Of a DNA stretch of 64,000 nt, positions 23,660 to 37,391 are shown in pieces (the first letter of the stretch is position 1; each line of letters begins with the position of its first letter). Source of the stretch: Embiotoca jacksoni (Eukaryota; Chordata; Actinopteri; Embiotocidae); the NCBI GenBank assembly GCA_022577435.1, contig JAKOON010000016.1, positions 14,962,276 to 15,026,275 on the forward strand. The letters run 5' to 3'. Below the pieces are notes generated by a model. The model saw only the letters and a list, made by a program, of their open reading frames with translations. It was not told the DNA's origin and did no database searches. Both the position numbers and the translations under genes were made by a program.

Positions 23660-26600
23660 AGTTACATTGTGATTTCATTCTGTATTTTAGTTTATTTTGG
23701 ATTTACTCAATTATGTGGATTGCTCACAATTGAGTAGTTATCACCAAACTGCTGTCATAAAATACCTTATTCTAAAATGCAAAGAGTTGAAAAACTGACA
23801 TTTATTCAATTTACAATGAATGTAAACAGAAATGCACGCAAACCTTTGCATTTGATATGTTTGGTATTATTTAACAAACCTTTTTTTAAATGAATTGATC
23901 AGGAAACTTTTCGTGATTCATTTAAAGTAGATGCATTAAAGTCTCATTTCAGCTACATTTCCTTCAAGTTTTTTCCATGTACCTGTAAAAGCATAACAGT
24001 AAATCAATCAGTGCAGTAAATCCGTTAAGAAGCAGCTGTGGTCATAGGGCCACAAAGTTAATGTTGAATTATTAGATACTTTTCTGAAATATTTGGTTAA
24101 AGCTTTTCATTAAGAAAGTTCCCACATGAGAGATACATTTAATTTCATGCACAATGTAGGATATATCCAAAAGTGGCAAAGATTAGTTTAAGTGGATTAT
24201 TGAAGGCTAATGCACCTCTATTTGTAGTGCGTGTGTTCACGTGAAGTCACCTGCTGTACTCCTGTTATGGCAGTTTAACACTGCTTGTTTGCACCTTTCA
24301 TGACAGACTACCGTAAATGCAGATTGCGTTTTTTGACTTTTTGTACAAAGCTGCAAATCTACAGTTAAATATCATGTTGTCTGAAAAACAACTGCAGTGA
24401 TTATGTCATACCTTTCAGAACATTTAGTGCTTATGTTTATGCATTTCTTAGACATTTGGCAAAGAAATGACCGCTTAAAGGAAGAGTTTGATATTTTTGG
24501 AAACATGTAATATTTGTCATTCTTGCTGAGAGTTACAGTATATGAGAAGATTGATACCACTTTCATATACAGTGCTGTGCAACAGCTTCAGTCACTTTGG
24601 ATGTTAAGATTCTTCTAATTAGTTAAATATTAGGGTTGTTAGATTCTGGTTGTGGATTTATTACCAGCTCATTTTAATCAGTCACACTGCAGGTACTAAA
24701 GTAAGAATGTAAATAATGTGTTAGCTCCAAATGTCAAAACATGAAAATGCAAATATCTGTTGAGATTTAGCCTCAACTACACAGTGATCATAAAAGTACA
24801 CAAAAAAATATCATCATTGCCTGATTACAATAATAAATCTATGAGAAATATGTCTTGTATTCTGCTCCGTGACTACAGTAAAGATTATTTCCCACTATGC
24901 CTCTGCAGCGACAGTGATTTGACTTCACCTTCACCAGCTGTCATGTCGTCCATGTTTATATAATGCCTGTTTCACAGTGATAACATATTGATAGTACGTT
25001 TGTGTTTAGCAGGGATGATGTTAGCCATGTCCATCATGTCCAGGATGCTAAAATTTCCAAATTACAACTAAATACAAGTCATCATTTTGCAAGTTTTGGA
25101 CAAATAAAAATTTGGACCTGAAAAATTTAGGGACCACCAAAGTCGTTACAAGTTATCCTGTGTGAGTAAAAATTCGATGTCCGTTCATGGACTAGTTGTC
25201 AGGACATGTTTACCTTGCTCACTGTCTTCGGTTTGCTTGTTAGGATGCTATCATTTGCTACTTTCCACTAAATACATATACAACATTTTTTGACCTGATG
25301 TGGAGGGAAGCCTGGGAGTTTACCAAAAGTCAGTTAAGCTTCATCCTCCGCGGACCATGCATGTCTATACAAAAGTTTAACACAATACACACACTATTGT
25401 TAAAATGTTTTTGTCTGGATCACAGTGGTAGACTGACTAATGGAAAGCCGCTGCCATCCATAATGCTGTTAGCATGATCAAAAATAGATCCACAGAAAAA
25501 CTGCAAGCAGAAGTAGAAACAGCACGGCTGTCTGTGGCTTATGCTCCTTTGATAAAGTCATTTTATATTTTGCACTCTAAATACTGTATAAGTAAAATAT
25601 TAGATGAGGACCTTTTAAATCGTTTTTCTAATCAATTGTCTTTGCCTCTTTTAAAAAATCTTTAATTTAAAATGTTTACGATGACTATCAATGTACAACG
25701 TTCCTTACAATAAGAAATTTACTGAAATGCAGCTCATGCAGAATCTTCATTGTAAGTGTTTCTGCCTCTTTACACACAATGACACATTTTATTGTTTATG
25801 GTTAATATGTCAGAAACTGCTCCTCTCTGCAGAATGTTAGTATAAAGGGCCTTTTTGTGCTCTCAGGCTTCTGTGGACATGACTTTTCATCAGATGTTGA
25901 CCATAATGTAGTTTTGCGTTTTAGAAAATTAAAATCTTTAAATTTATCTTCAGACCAGTTGCTGCTGTTACATGGAGCATTCCTTTTGCATCAAAGCAGC
26001 CTCACCACATAATCTTCCAGCTAAACTTCTAATTTCAAAAGTAGGTCACTGATATGTGTTTTGGGAGAGTTTTGTTCCAACAACCTTACAGTTCAGGACA
26101 GAGATCATACATTCGTGACTAAGTTTTTGGCTAAAATCCAGCCTAAATCTGCTGTGGCCCAGAAACCAACTGTGGTTATCATCCTGATTTTGGGGTGTTC
26201 TCAACTGCAGCTAAAATGTTATTATGCAAGACATAGCATTCTGTCATAAAGAGCAGAATGACGCAGAATTCAGTGGTGCCTTTATCCAAAGTATTTACAG
26301 TGCCAACAGTAGGCTCAGACACATTTACTTGATTTCAAATATTAGTCTTTCGCTTTCATTCACCTCTGATATGATTAAGGATCCTATAAAAGATTTTTTT
26401 TTTTTTTTTTTTTGCAAGTTGCTTATTAAATCAATCTTATTTTGTAACTTGACTATTTCTTCAAGAGTAAAATATATTTTATAGTTGGTGGGTGTTTCAC
26501 TGTAGAATGTTATTGTGCACAGTTAATTTGTTATAAGGGCTTTGATTACAGTTATGGGTGGAATGATCAGATTGAAAAATATGTATTTATTCAATAAAGA

Positions 26601-29600
26601 AAATGTTTTAGCAATGCATAGAATATTTTTTGCCATAAAAAGGAGTATAAAGGCTATTTTCCTCCTACAATACTGCATAAAAACACAAAATATTTGGCTA
26701 CCTAATTAAACCAAAAATAGATTAAATCAGTGAATATCAATTGTGCAAATTCATTAAAACAGTGAAACAGTGAAATGACTATTTGTCTTAATTCTGGCAG
26801 TTATTTGCTACAAAATGGTCACAAATTGAAAGCTATCTATCTATTTATCTACACGTACACATACATAGACACACACTGAGGTCTCCCTCTCTAATCCTCT
26901 GCTTATGCATTCCAGGGGGCTATAAGAGTCAATGTAACAAAGCTTGCCACCTAAATCAGATCTCATTATGAAAATATGGTGTGTATGTGTAGGCAGGAGT
27001 CTATATTGGTATGTTTCAATCTCAGCAGTCATGAGGGAGGATAAATGCCAGACAGAAGGAGACAACAGAGGGGGAGGAGTGAGGGAGAGGTGGTGGTGGG
27101 CGGGGAAAGGGGAGGAAACCCAGAGAGGCAAACTGTCCTTAATTTGTTTAAGCCTGGGATTTTTGGATTACCTTTGGCAATTAATCCTGTTACATTGCTG
27201 TGACGGAGGGATGTCTAATGTGGGTGGGGCCTGTGTGTGTGTGTATCTGTGTGTGTGTTTAAATGTCACTGTTTGCAAGTCCAACAACTGACAGCTGGAA
27301 AGCCTTGCAGGGGAACAAATGTCCCGTTGAAAAAGCCATGATTACGAGAAACTGATGTGATTTTTTTGTCGTTATTGTTTGTTTTTATAATTTTATTGCT
27401 TATTCCACAGTGACAGAGAGGTATAAGTAAATCCAGCTTTTTATTTCCACTTGCAATATACACTCTTTAAGTCTGATTTATATTATACTGCGGTAAATTC
27501 ACCATCGTTAAAGAGTAAATGAATAGGAGATAATGTTGAACGCAAATGGAAAAAAAGCTCTTTTTTATGCTGTGAAGATAATGATCCACTCAAAAGTGTT
27601 TTAAAAAGTCACAGTGGAAGAAGCAGAGCTGTAAATAATGAAATGAGTGATGGCTAAATTCCATTTAGCTGCTTCAGTTTAAATGTCCTGGTATTGTTCA
27701 CTTGAATAGAATAGAATTCGTATTCATGTTTTCAGTAACACCGGTCTAAATGCCTGCTGTGCAAAAGGCTCTTTAAGGCCAATGTACTATGATGACACAC
27801 ATAAGAGGCCATGTCTGCGTCTGTGTGTCTACATCCACCAGCCTTGCTGTCACAAAGTCCGAGGGAGAATGAAGTCCAAGTAATAAGCTGCAGAACTCAG
27901 TTTTTATTCTTTCACAAAGCATGCGGAAGCAGGGAGGAAGGTCAGTTCACCTGAGGAGGATAGAGTGAGGGAAACAACAAAAGAAGCAGAGATGAAAAAG
28001 GGGAGATACTGAGAACAAATGGACACAGAATGAAGGAGAGGAAGAGAAGCATGAGGAAATATAATTCTTGTGTTTATTGTGGCCTATGTATAGAAATATT
28101 GGTAATTAAACTTGAAATGGCAAGTATATCTGACTAATGTATTGGTAACCTAAACCATATCATTTTTTGATCATAACTTGTGGAAAAAAGTCCAACTTCC
28201 TTTCATTTCCTATATTGGGGTTAAATTATGTGTTTGCAGATTTATAGAAATAGCTTACGCAAGTGAAGTTAACTAGGCTACAGAGAGCACTGAGGCTTTG
28301 TACTTAAAAATATTTGCCATACACTTAAACTGACTAATTTGAGCTAAAAATCTACCCAGGCACTTACTGATTTTTAAAAAAAAAATTAACTAATTTATCA
28401 TTCTTCAGGCAGCTGTAAGTATTGAGACTGTTAACCAGCAGGAAACATGGCAGCCCCCATGAAATGTGTTCTTTTTCTGCTGTCGTAATACAGAAAAGTG
28501 ACAAACAAGCTCATCATCATCCATATAAACCAACACAGGGATGAAATAGAGCTCAGGAAGTCCAATTTATTTTTACATTACAATCCTACATGTTTCGATG
28601 TAGGCCTACTGCCGTTTCTAACATTTTTACACAGCTAGCAAATCAAAAGCAAACCCAGTCTGTTTGTTTCATTATATTTTCAAAGCAAGTACATTTTTTC
28701 TTGTAACACAAACACTGCCCTGTCGAGTGATGTCAAACCAATACTTCTCAGAGCTCTCAAAAAATGTTCTGTTCTGTTCAGGTATATTTTTTAACTTGGA
28801 ATGTTTCTACTTCCCAGTTTCTCATGAACGCACCATTATTCTCTTTACTCTGACCTAGAAATGTTCATCATGCATTATTATGAAGTAGCTACAGAGTTAA
28901 CCAAATCAGTTACTTTTTGTCCCGTTAGGTATTTGCCTGTTACCAAGTAAAAACATTGTGTAGCAGCTTTTAACTTAGCTAAAAGTGTCTCATTGTCATT
29001 AATAGTATTTATTTGATAACAGGCCATTGTTGTGCATTTTCAGCAATTCCGCAAATAGATTGCCAACAGTTTTGATTTTCACTAACTGGGGGATATCTTA
29101 GGCGTTACAAAATCCTAATGTCACCAAGGCAGAGGTTGACATTTTAGTTTTTTGTTTTGGTTGCTCATGACAACAATGTAAATGTGAACTTTCCATTAGC
29201 ATGAAAGATACAATGTAGTTATTTTACTAAGTAATTGGAAAAAGGCTTTTTTTTTTTTTTTTTTTTTTAAACCTCTCACTGACTAATAATAAAAAATTAA
29301 TTAATTAATAAAAAAAAAAAAATAAAAAAAAAAAATCGAAATTATGTTTCTAAAATGGTTATTGTTCAAAACATAGTCAATGTGAAATATTTTCACAAGT
29401 AAGCAAGAGCATGTTAATTAGGCTTGGAGGCATACGTACCTCCTTAAAGTAATCAACCCCAAAATTTTCCTTTAAATAGGTGTCACTATCGATCGCAAAA
29501 TGAGGTAGCACAATAGGGATTGAGCTCTTTGGCCACTGATGAAAGCCGTTGCATTTGCAATATTACAAACTGAATGAGCCTTGGTGTCTGTGGCGACATT

Positions 29601-30650
29601 CCCAGGAAAACAATCACATGCAGTGCAAAGTTCGAGATGCGTATTCCATCAGCCAGCAGTGGTTGATCCACCAGAGAGCGTAGATGAAGCTAACACAACA
29701 GGCTCGCACTTCAATTTGAGTGTGTGAAAAAGGGCAACTGCCAACACACTGACGTCACACAGGCAACACAGTTTTGATCTCTAGTAAGTGAATTGAGGTC
29801 CAAAACCACAGCTGCAGTCACCGCTTTATTTAAGTAGGAGTCTAAAGCCACTTGACTTTACGTGGGTAACCCCATTTCATGCTACATTATATGTCTGCTT
29901 TGTTACCATTTTAGAGGAAAATTTATGGATTAAGTTACTTGTTATGCAGTTTGAGAATTTTTGTACAAAATCAATAAGTGCCTAACCTGATGAATATTTA
30001 CCTAACCTTTTACAAATACAACTATCCACCAGTAATTAAAGCAGGCAGCTAAAAATAGCTCCACCTTAACTGTGCTTACACATGACATTTTAAATGTAAC
30101 ACTTTGTTTATTGGTGTACTTTCCTATTGTGGCATTGCTACTTTTAATAAAGAATCTGAGTATACTTCCTTTTACCACTGCTGTATCACAGCATAATTCT
30201 TATGTATTTTTAACAAAACCTTGATAAAGAATAATGTGAACTGAGTACATAGTGGAGGACAGAGTGAGGCATGGATGTGAGACAAGTGAGAGGGGATTAA
30301 AGAGATTACAGCCAGGTGAAAGGTCAAACAGGATGAAGTTTCAAAGGACACAATTGAAAAATAAAGAAGCAGGGAGAAGAAATATTTCAGAGAAATAGAA
30401 TATATTCATGTGTTTTAGCTGTAGTGGATCAATCTTATCACTAGTGGATGTGTGGATTGATTATGTGAATATACAATGCTGTGAGTGAGTACAAATGTTG
30501 ACTTTACTGCACTTTGTCACGGCATATTTTGCTGGATCATGTAGAAAAAATAGAATAAATAAATATAACGAATTGCGTTTTTTGTGGTGGATTCAATCCA
30601 GTTTTGTGTCACTTACCGTTCTTTGTATGCTCCCCTTTGATTTCACATAA
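23660..30650. other. Long gap with no coding exon found
   Basis: About 7 kb of AT-rich sequence. If 23506-23655 is a syt5 leader, this is its first intron. It holds a short repeat-family copy at 24475-24570 and poly-T runs near 26392-26414 and 29247-29268, followed by an A-rich stretch at 29290-29335. I saw no open frame with a recognisable domain. Confidence 0.5.
24475..24570 (+). repeat. Short copy of a dispersed teleost repeat
   Basis: Words such as GAGTTTGATATTTTTGG, CTTGCTGAGAGTTA, GAGAAGATTGATACCACT and TTTCATA occur in the same order as in the copies at about 32290-32430 and 48463-48770. It is decayed and truncated. I cannot name the family from memory. Confidence 0.5.
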
Positions 30651-30655
30651 TAAGG

Positions 30656-30848
30656 ATGCGACTGGTCAATGTCACGGGGACAAGGCTCCGCAGGGCAGCT
30701 GAGGAAGAGGAGAGGGAGAGGGAGCCCCCACCGCCTCCCCCACCCCCCTCACACCACTCCAACCACCAGTTTGCCAGCATGAAGAACAAGTTCTTCAATG
30801 AACTCACACACCTGCCAAGTGAGCACACACACTCATGTACAAATACTG

Positions 30849-30879
<31 letters not shown>

Positions 30880-30913
30880 ATATATATATATACATATATA
30901 TATATGTGTAAAG

Positions 30914-30965
<52 letters not shown>

Positions 30966-33900
30966 ACATACCAGAAATAGACCAGAAAGCTCCCTGTGTA
31001 AGATTTTGGAAGACTTACTGGCAGAAATGGAATATAATATTAATAATTATTTTTTTTATTAGATGTGTTTTGTTATCTTAGGTAGCAGGTCCCCTTGCGT
31101 GGAGGACTGCCATGTTTCTACAGTAGCCCACAAAGGACAAACTTAGCATTGCATCTAGAGAGGGCCTTTCACATTTTTTGCAAATGTATACGCCTTCTTG
31201 GAAGTGAATCCTATACACTGCTGCTTTAAGTCTGAGAAAATAAACCAAATGATGGAATCTTAGGGGTAAAAAAATATTGTATTACAATCTAGAAATAAAA
31301 AGTCGGGTTATCGTCTCTTCTGTTTCATTTCATACCAACATCTAACATTGTGTCTTTTCCTTTTCCACCATTTACTGTTTCATTTTTTCCATTATGTTCT
31401 GTCTCATTTCTTCATGTGACCACTCTGATCTGCTCATCAAGATCATAAACTCAACAGTAAGTTCATCTCACATCTTGTACCATTCTGTTTTTCCGATTTT
31501 ATCGCTCTATGTGTCCATGTTCTTCTTCTACTGCTGGAAAAAAGCAGCTGGAGCATTAACAGACACAGTTTTAAATGCTTGTGCATAGTGGCACAAGTAA
31601 AAAAAGGAATATGATCAAACTTTAATGACCATCCATCCAGTAGTTTTAAATTCTCAGTGAGGTTTAGAATCTTTTAACGTCAAGTTAATTATAACTGTGA
31701 AAATCACACTGTTTTCAATGTGATTCTCCAGTTCACAAGCTTTGCCTCAGAATGAATAAACCTTCTTATCCAGGCGGTGTCACCACTGTTTTCCCTTTAC
31801 ACATCACCAATCTACCGTTTTCCTTCCTCTCATTTCTTTCTCTAGTGCCCATGTGGGCTGTGGGTGCCATTGTGGTCGTGGTCCTTGCCCTTATCGCCTG
31901 CTTGGGTTTCTGTATATTCAAGAAGTGCTTCAACAAGGGTGCAAAAACAAAGAAGGTCCGTGAAAGGAAAGGAGGAAGAGGACGCAGGAAGAAGGACAAG
32001 GACGGAGAGGATGGACAGGAGAAGAAGGTGAGGAAAGATGGCTAGTGGGGTTGTGTTTTGCACGGACCGGAGCTGCTTGATAATTCTGCAAAGTTTGGAC
32101 TACCCTTTTATTTTAGTGTATTGTAGGTTTTTCGTTACAGAACAGTTTTGTTTAGCAAGTTGGCAGGGTTTCTACCGTAACTTTACTTATTCACTCGTCT
32201 GCATTTTTAGAATAAATTACAAAATGTTTGTGGTTAATTAGGGAAACATCATGAGTACAAGGACAATATTTCCCATTGTTTTATTGGTGAAACAGGGCAT
32301 TTTGGGAAAACAACTTTTTTGCTGTTTTGCTAAGAGTTAGATGACAAGACTAATACTACACTTACAGCCATACAGTAAATATGAAACTGAAGACAGCAGC
32401 TGGTTAACTCAGTTCAGCACAAAAACTGTAATCAGGGGTAAATTGCTAACCTGATTTTGTCAAAAAGCATCATGCAGGTACTGATATTTAGCTCCCAACC
32501 CCCATCCCACCCACCATTTATAATCTTTGTGCTAAGCTAACAGCTGCTATATTATATTTAATATGCACACACAAGAGTGGTCTCCATCTTCTCATCTAAC
32601 TCATCTAAAGCAAAAGGTTACATTTCAAAACTACTCTTTTAAGAGCTGGTCTAAAAATACAAGTGGGATAATGTATGCGGAAATGTCAGCAGATGGAGTT
32701 AGCTGCAACAAGAGGTTCACTGTGTTTTGTATCTGATTGTAGTCTACAGCTGTTTGGCTTTTATCCAGGATGAGATGAGTAAAGGCTGAAATCACAGCTT
32801 AAACTAGGCAAAACTTCCACAGTGCACCAGGGCGAACATGATGAAAAGGGAGTAGTGAGTCAGAGCTGCTGTTCTCTTGTGATCGGCCACAGACTGAATC
32901 TACAAACCATCAGGGTGGGATGTAGATTCTTTGATCAAAAGCATATGCCTGTTCACTGACTTTAAACCACAAGTTTATTAAACTAGATCACGGTTTTCGG
33001 CTGGCTTTATTGTAATCACGTCTGCACATTTGTCTTCAGCAGAGGTTTATTGGCACCTTACTTGACAAAATGGAGGCCCCGGCTATTAGTCTGCATTTTC
33101 TTTTGCCGTTTTTTCTGGAAATTTTCTGGAATCACTGTTTTGTGAGGACCTCAGGGCATCACAAGAGTTTAATTATGAAATGTGAGAGTTTAATAACGAG
33201 AGTTGTCTGTAAACGGCTAACGAATCTGTGTGTCTTCCAGGAAGGAGAGGATGGAAAGGAGGAGGAGGAGAAGGAGTTCTATGGAAAGCTGGAGTATTCA
33301 CTGGACTATAGCTTTACTGATAACCAGGTACACATGTACACAAACTTGCACTCGTATCTTTCTGATTAAATGGATGTTCACATTCTTGATTTAGGACACA
33401 TGGGAATATGTCTGACTCACCAGTTAAGCTCATCTTCTGATCGCTCCTTCTTCTTCCAGCTGGTAGTGGGCATCCTCCAGGCTCAGGACCTCCCAGCCAT
33501 GGACATAGGTGGGACCTCAGACCCCTATGTCAAAGTTTACATGTTGCCAGACAAGAAGAAGAAGTTTGAGACCAAAATCCAGCGCAAGAACCTCTGCCCT
33601 GTCTTCAATGAGACCTTTACCTTTAAGGTCTGTCCACTGAAACAGTGTGGTCATATCATGAGATGCAGTCAGATTTTTCTCAAAGGGTCAAAAGCGCTTT
33701 AACTTTTTAAAATATCCTTCTTCTCCAGATACCCTATAGTGAGTTGGGGGGTCAAACTCTGGTGCTGCAAGTTTTTGACTTTGACCGTTTTGGTAAACAT
33801 GACGTCATTGGTGAAATCAAGATCCCCATGAACTCTATAGACCTCGCACAGCCCTTACACGAATGGAAGGATCTGGTTGGAGGAGAAAAAGAGGAGGTAC

Positions 33901-35519
33901 AAGTTTTATTTTTTTTAACCGCTGCAAACATATAATAAATATACCAGTCATAATCAACATCTAAAACAATATCATAAATGCTCCATGTATATATTTTTTT
34001 GTTTCTGACAGCAAGAGAAGCTGGGTGATATCTGTATTTCCCTTCGTTATGTCCCCACGGCCGGTAAGCTAACAGTTAACATCATGGAGGCCAAGAACCT
34101 GAAGAAGATGGATGTTGGAGGACTGTCAGGTGAACAGGTCTCATACTAAAGACTGAGACTGAAAATGGATGGCTCTGCTGATCTACTGTCTGATATCATG
34201 TGTGTGTCTCTCTCAGACCCCTTTGTTAAGGTGGTGCTGCAGCACAATGGCAAGCGACTCAAGAAGAAGAAGACATCAGTCAAACAAAACACGCTGAATC
34301 CTTACTTCAATGAGAGCTTTAGCTTTGAGATCCCCTTCTCCCAGATCCAGGTTTGTACTCCTCAGCACTTTTTATTTACACCAAGGAGTTAAATCGATGA
34401 ACTTTGTACAGGATAATTTTCTGTCTTGGAAGTAGACGTTAACATAGCAACACAAAACGTCCCTAAAATGTATTCAAAATGTGTTAAAAAAAAAAAAAAA
34501 CCAAAAAACAAGTAGGTTTAGTTCCGACAGTAATTTACCGTTAGAAGCGTGGATTTAGGGATGGCAGTGTTGTTTGGTTGGTTTGATCCACAGACTATAT
34601 CAAAATGGACGTAGCTTCTGGCGAGAGTACTCCCATTCAATTAGTCTCATACAATTCTCAGTCAATACAATTTCTCCAAGAGTTATCTCGGTTTTGTTAG
34701 CTAAAGTCGCTACTTCTGATTAGTTTTCTGTCCGTCCATCCGAATATAATCCCATCATTCATTATAAATGAATAATTAATTATATGCTCCGGACTAGGCC
34801 AAGATCCAAACTCGAGGCTTCATAACGGCTGTTCACAAACTAATGAGTGGCGTCACTGCTGCTGGCCGCTTGGTTTGATCAAGACTGAAATTTAATCAAC
34901 TATTGAAAGAGTGACATTTATGGGCCCTAGAAAGGGAATCGTAATGACTTGGCAATCCCAATCTTTCCTTGAGCACCACCATGAGGTTCATTTGTGGTCT
35001 TCTTGTCTTGACAAAATTGTCTTGATTACCATTGTCCAATTAAGTTTTTACTGTAGACATTTTAAAAATGTTCGCATGCTATCGTTAGTGTTTGGCTCAA
35101 AACCCTTTTTTGCTAATTACAGCGTGGTTGTCTTTGGTGACATGTGGTATTACCTTGCAGTTAAATATTACAAACTATGATTAACTCATTTATGACCTAC
35201 TATTAATTTATTCTCTTTAAACTGAATTGTTGCTTTGCTGCATTTTCAGCCAGGAAAAATAAAAACAGCACCATGTATTCATTTAACCCTCGTCTTTCTC
35301 CACCCACAGAAAATCCAGGTGCTGATCACTGTGTACGACTACGACAAACTGGGCAGCAACGATGCCATCGGGAAGTGCTGGATCGGCTACGGTGCCTCAG
35401 GCGTAGGGCTGCGCCACTGGTCAGACATGCTGGCCAACCCCAGACGTCCAGTGGCCCAGTGGCACACGCTGCTGACCGAGGAGGAGTTGGATGCTGCTTT
35501 GAAGGCCCCCATCCGCTAA
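30656..35519 (+). CDS. syt5: Synaptotagmin (SYT1/2/5/8 group), probably synaptotagmin-5
   Basis: Exons 30656-30818, 31846-32027, 33241-33327, 33460-33627, 33729-33896, 34012-34129, 34217-34350 and 35310-35519 (TAA) join in phase to 409 residues. The order is a short lumenal N-terminus with an NVT glycosylation motif at residues 5-7 and acidic and polyproline runs, a membrane helix at about 58-78 with nearby cysteines (CLGFCIFKKC) open to palmitoylation, a very basic linker, C2A (about 145-262) and C2B (about 270-400). Ca2+-binding aspartates are intact: D159, D165, D217, D219 and D225 in C2A; D290, D296, D350, D352 and D358 in C2B. It should therefore sense Ca2+ and trigger vesicle fusion with SNAREs. 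The WHXL-type end (WHTL) is present. Family membership is firm. The syt5 assignment rests on the neighbouring tnnt1, but SYT2 and SYT8 also lie near troponin genes. Confidence 0.93.
30847..30966. repeat. Compound TA/TG microsatellite in syt5 intron 1
   Basis: Mixed TATA, TGTG and CATA units start about 28 bases after the first coding exon's donor. The tract is low complexity and probably variable. Frames through it, rich in isoleucine and tyrosine, are artefacts. Confidence 0.9.
31080..31229 (+). repeat. Degenerate MITE-like repeat ending in TTAA
   Basis: It shares ordered words with 40740-40935, including GGTCCCCTT, GCCATGTT and GGACAAAC. It ends CCTATACACTGCTGCTTTAA, matching a teleost repeat family I recall as ending near TACACACTGG(A/T)CCTTTAA. 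A TTAA end hints at a piggyBac-type origin, but that is inference. Confidence 0.4.
32290..32640 (+). repeat. Dispersed teleost repeat in syt5 intron 2
   Basis: GCATTTTGGGAAAACAACTT, GCTAAGAGTTAGATGACAAG and CATACAGTAAATATGAAACT appear in the same order as in 24475-24570 and 48463-48770. It occupies part of the 1.2-kb intron between the membrane-helix exon and the next exon. The right boundary is uncertain. Confidence 0.5.
34540..34900. repeat. Probable dispersed repeat in syt5 intron 7
   Basis: The run GATCCACAGACTATATCAAA followed by ATGGACGTAGCTTC resembles a common teleost interspersed repeat. I cannot give its class, and the edges are approximate. The rest of this 959-bp intron shows nothing notable. 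Confidence 0.3.
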
Positions 35520-36900
35520 CACGCTCACACACACATCCATATAGACAGCATTGTCTCCACAGGAGGGGTTAAAGCAAACAGCTGCAGGTTTAACAAAATG
35601 ACATCAAATTTTTAACATGCTTCAGTTTTACATCGTCATTCGTTTTGTAATGTTTCACTTCGCTATCTCTTTGTGTGACTACATATGTGCTTTATTCACT
35701 GAATAGAGACATGCATACAAATGTGCTCTTGAAACACACTTTTATTTTATTTTATTCGGAACCATACAAGGTGCAGTTTAATACATATATTTGTGCACTG
35801 GCTTATTGATACTTAAACTGCACACTTACACTGAATTAAATTAAACTAATAAAATTATTCTATTAAAGGTATAGTCCAGCAATCTATTATTGCGCTTTCG
35901 TAAAGTTCAGACTCACAAGATAATGTCATCCAGGTTATTTTCTCAGATATTAAAAACCTCTTCGAGAGCCAAATGAGACATTATAAAAACAGTTTTCACA
36001 GGCTGAGTCGCAGTCCCTATTATGAGTTAACTGAACTTGAAAGTGAATCTGGCGCAGTGTCACTTTATTTCCTGTCTTGACCACCTTTATATTTTTGAGT
36101 TACACCTCTACTTATGTAACGAACATCCTGGTTGTGTCAAAGTTAAAACCTTACTAACCTGCCAAGGTTTTAAACCTTACTTCCATATAGACTGATTTTG
36201 ATACCGTGTTAAGATTAGAACAAATGAGAATCAGTAGCCTCCGTTTCACAATTTTTAGTTTGTAATAACTTCAGCAGAAACATTTCCCTGCAGATTTATT
36301 ACGTCCTTTTTCTCGTCACTGTTTTACTGCAAACAGTTTTTTCCTTCTGTTCATACCTCTATTCACCTCTCGGCAGGTGTTGTACAAGTGTGGTGATATG
36401 ACCGCTAGCAATCTAATCTGCTGATATGTTTACTTCCTGTTAACTTTCACTGGCTACAAAGCAATCATGAGGATAACATGGCTAAATTCTTGGTAATCAC
36501 CAGTCATCTGAGGAGGATGGCATTTTGTCTACTCCACAAGAGGGCAAAATAATAAAACATGTCAATCTGTTCTGATTAAGTAATACTAAAATGCTGTTGC
36601 TGGGCTGAAGTTTGTATCTTCATCTCGAGTTAGTTGCTCCTTATTCTTTCCTCTTGTTTACCCTGATATTTCTACCCTGAAATTTGTTGTGTAGTTGCAT
36701 GTTTTTACTAATTATTGGTCTGTCTCTTTGTGGCTGCCTCTATGCTTGTGTTTGTATGAGAGGACATCCTGCTTGGGATGAGTGCTGCTTGTTTCGCATT
36801 GATGTGTGTGTGTTATATATCATACAAATTGGAAAGCTCTTTGTGGTGTCACTTTCGATACATATAATGTGGTTGTAAATAAATAGGGGAATAAATAAAA
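35520..36900 (+). terminator. syt5: syt5 3' UTR with candidate poly(A) signals
   Basis: The first AATAAA after the stop is at 35848-35853. A cluster of AATAAA words lies at about 36877-36900. Either could end the transcript. Long alternative 3' UTRs are common in neuronal genes, so both may be used. Confidence 0.4.
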
Positions 36901-37340
36901 TGTTTCCAAACAACGACAGATGGTTTGGTGGATGGATGGATTGACTGTAAGACCCTCATGTGCAAGCATATCCTTTTATTTGCACATAAGCGGGAGGTCA
37001 CACACAAATGCACACACTGAGGTAAATGCATCATTTAGGTTTAAATATGTCACCATATTTACAAAATTCTATTTGACTAATATTGAATAGCATGGTTTAG
37101 AATGGGATTACTCTATGTAATACAATCAGTGGTATTGTTTCTCAGGTGATCAGAATAACTAAACCTTTTACAGTAATTTTCTGAGGTGAATTAATCTATC
37201 ACCTTGTGATTATTTTTGCCATTTGTCCCAGTAATCCAATTATGATTTTTTTTTTCTTCTGGACAGATTGTAGTCTTCATATTCCAAAGGCAGTGAAGCT
37301 GTCACTGAAATATATGATTTGAGTGATGTACATGGGCATG

Positions 37341-37344
<4 letters not shown>

Positions 37345-37389
<45 letters not shown>
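37345..37389. repeat. (GT)n microsatellite
   Basis: About 22 uninterrupted TG units in the intergenic region between syt5 and tnnt1. Confidence 0.95.

Positions 37390-37391
<2 letters not shown>

Noticed and set aside
30835..31062. Frames rich in Ile/Tyr through a TA/TG tract on both strands
   Set aside because: Simple-sequence translation of a microsatellite in syt5 intron 1.
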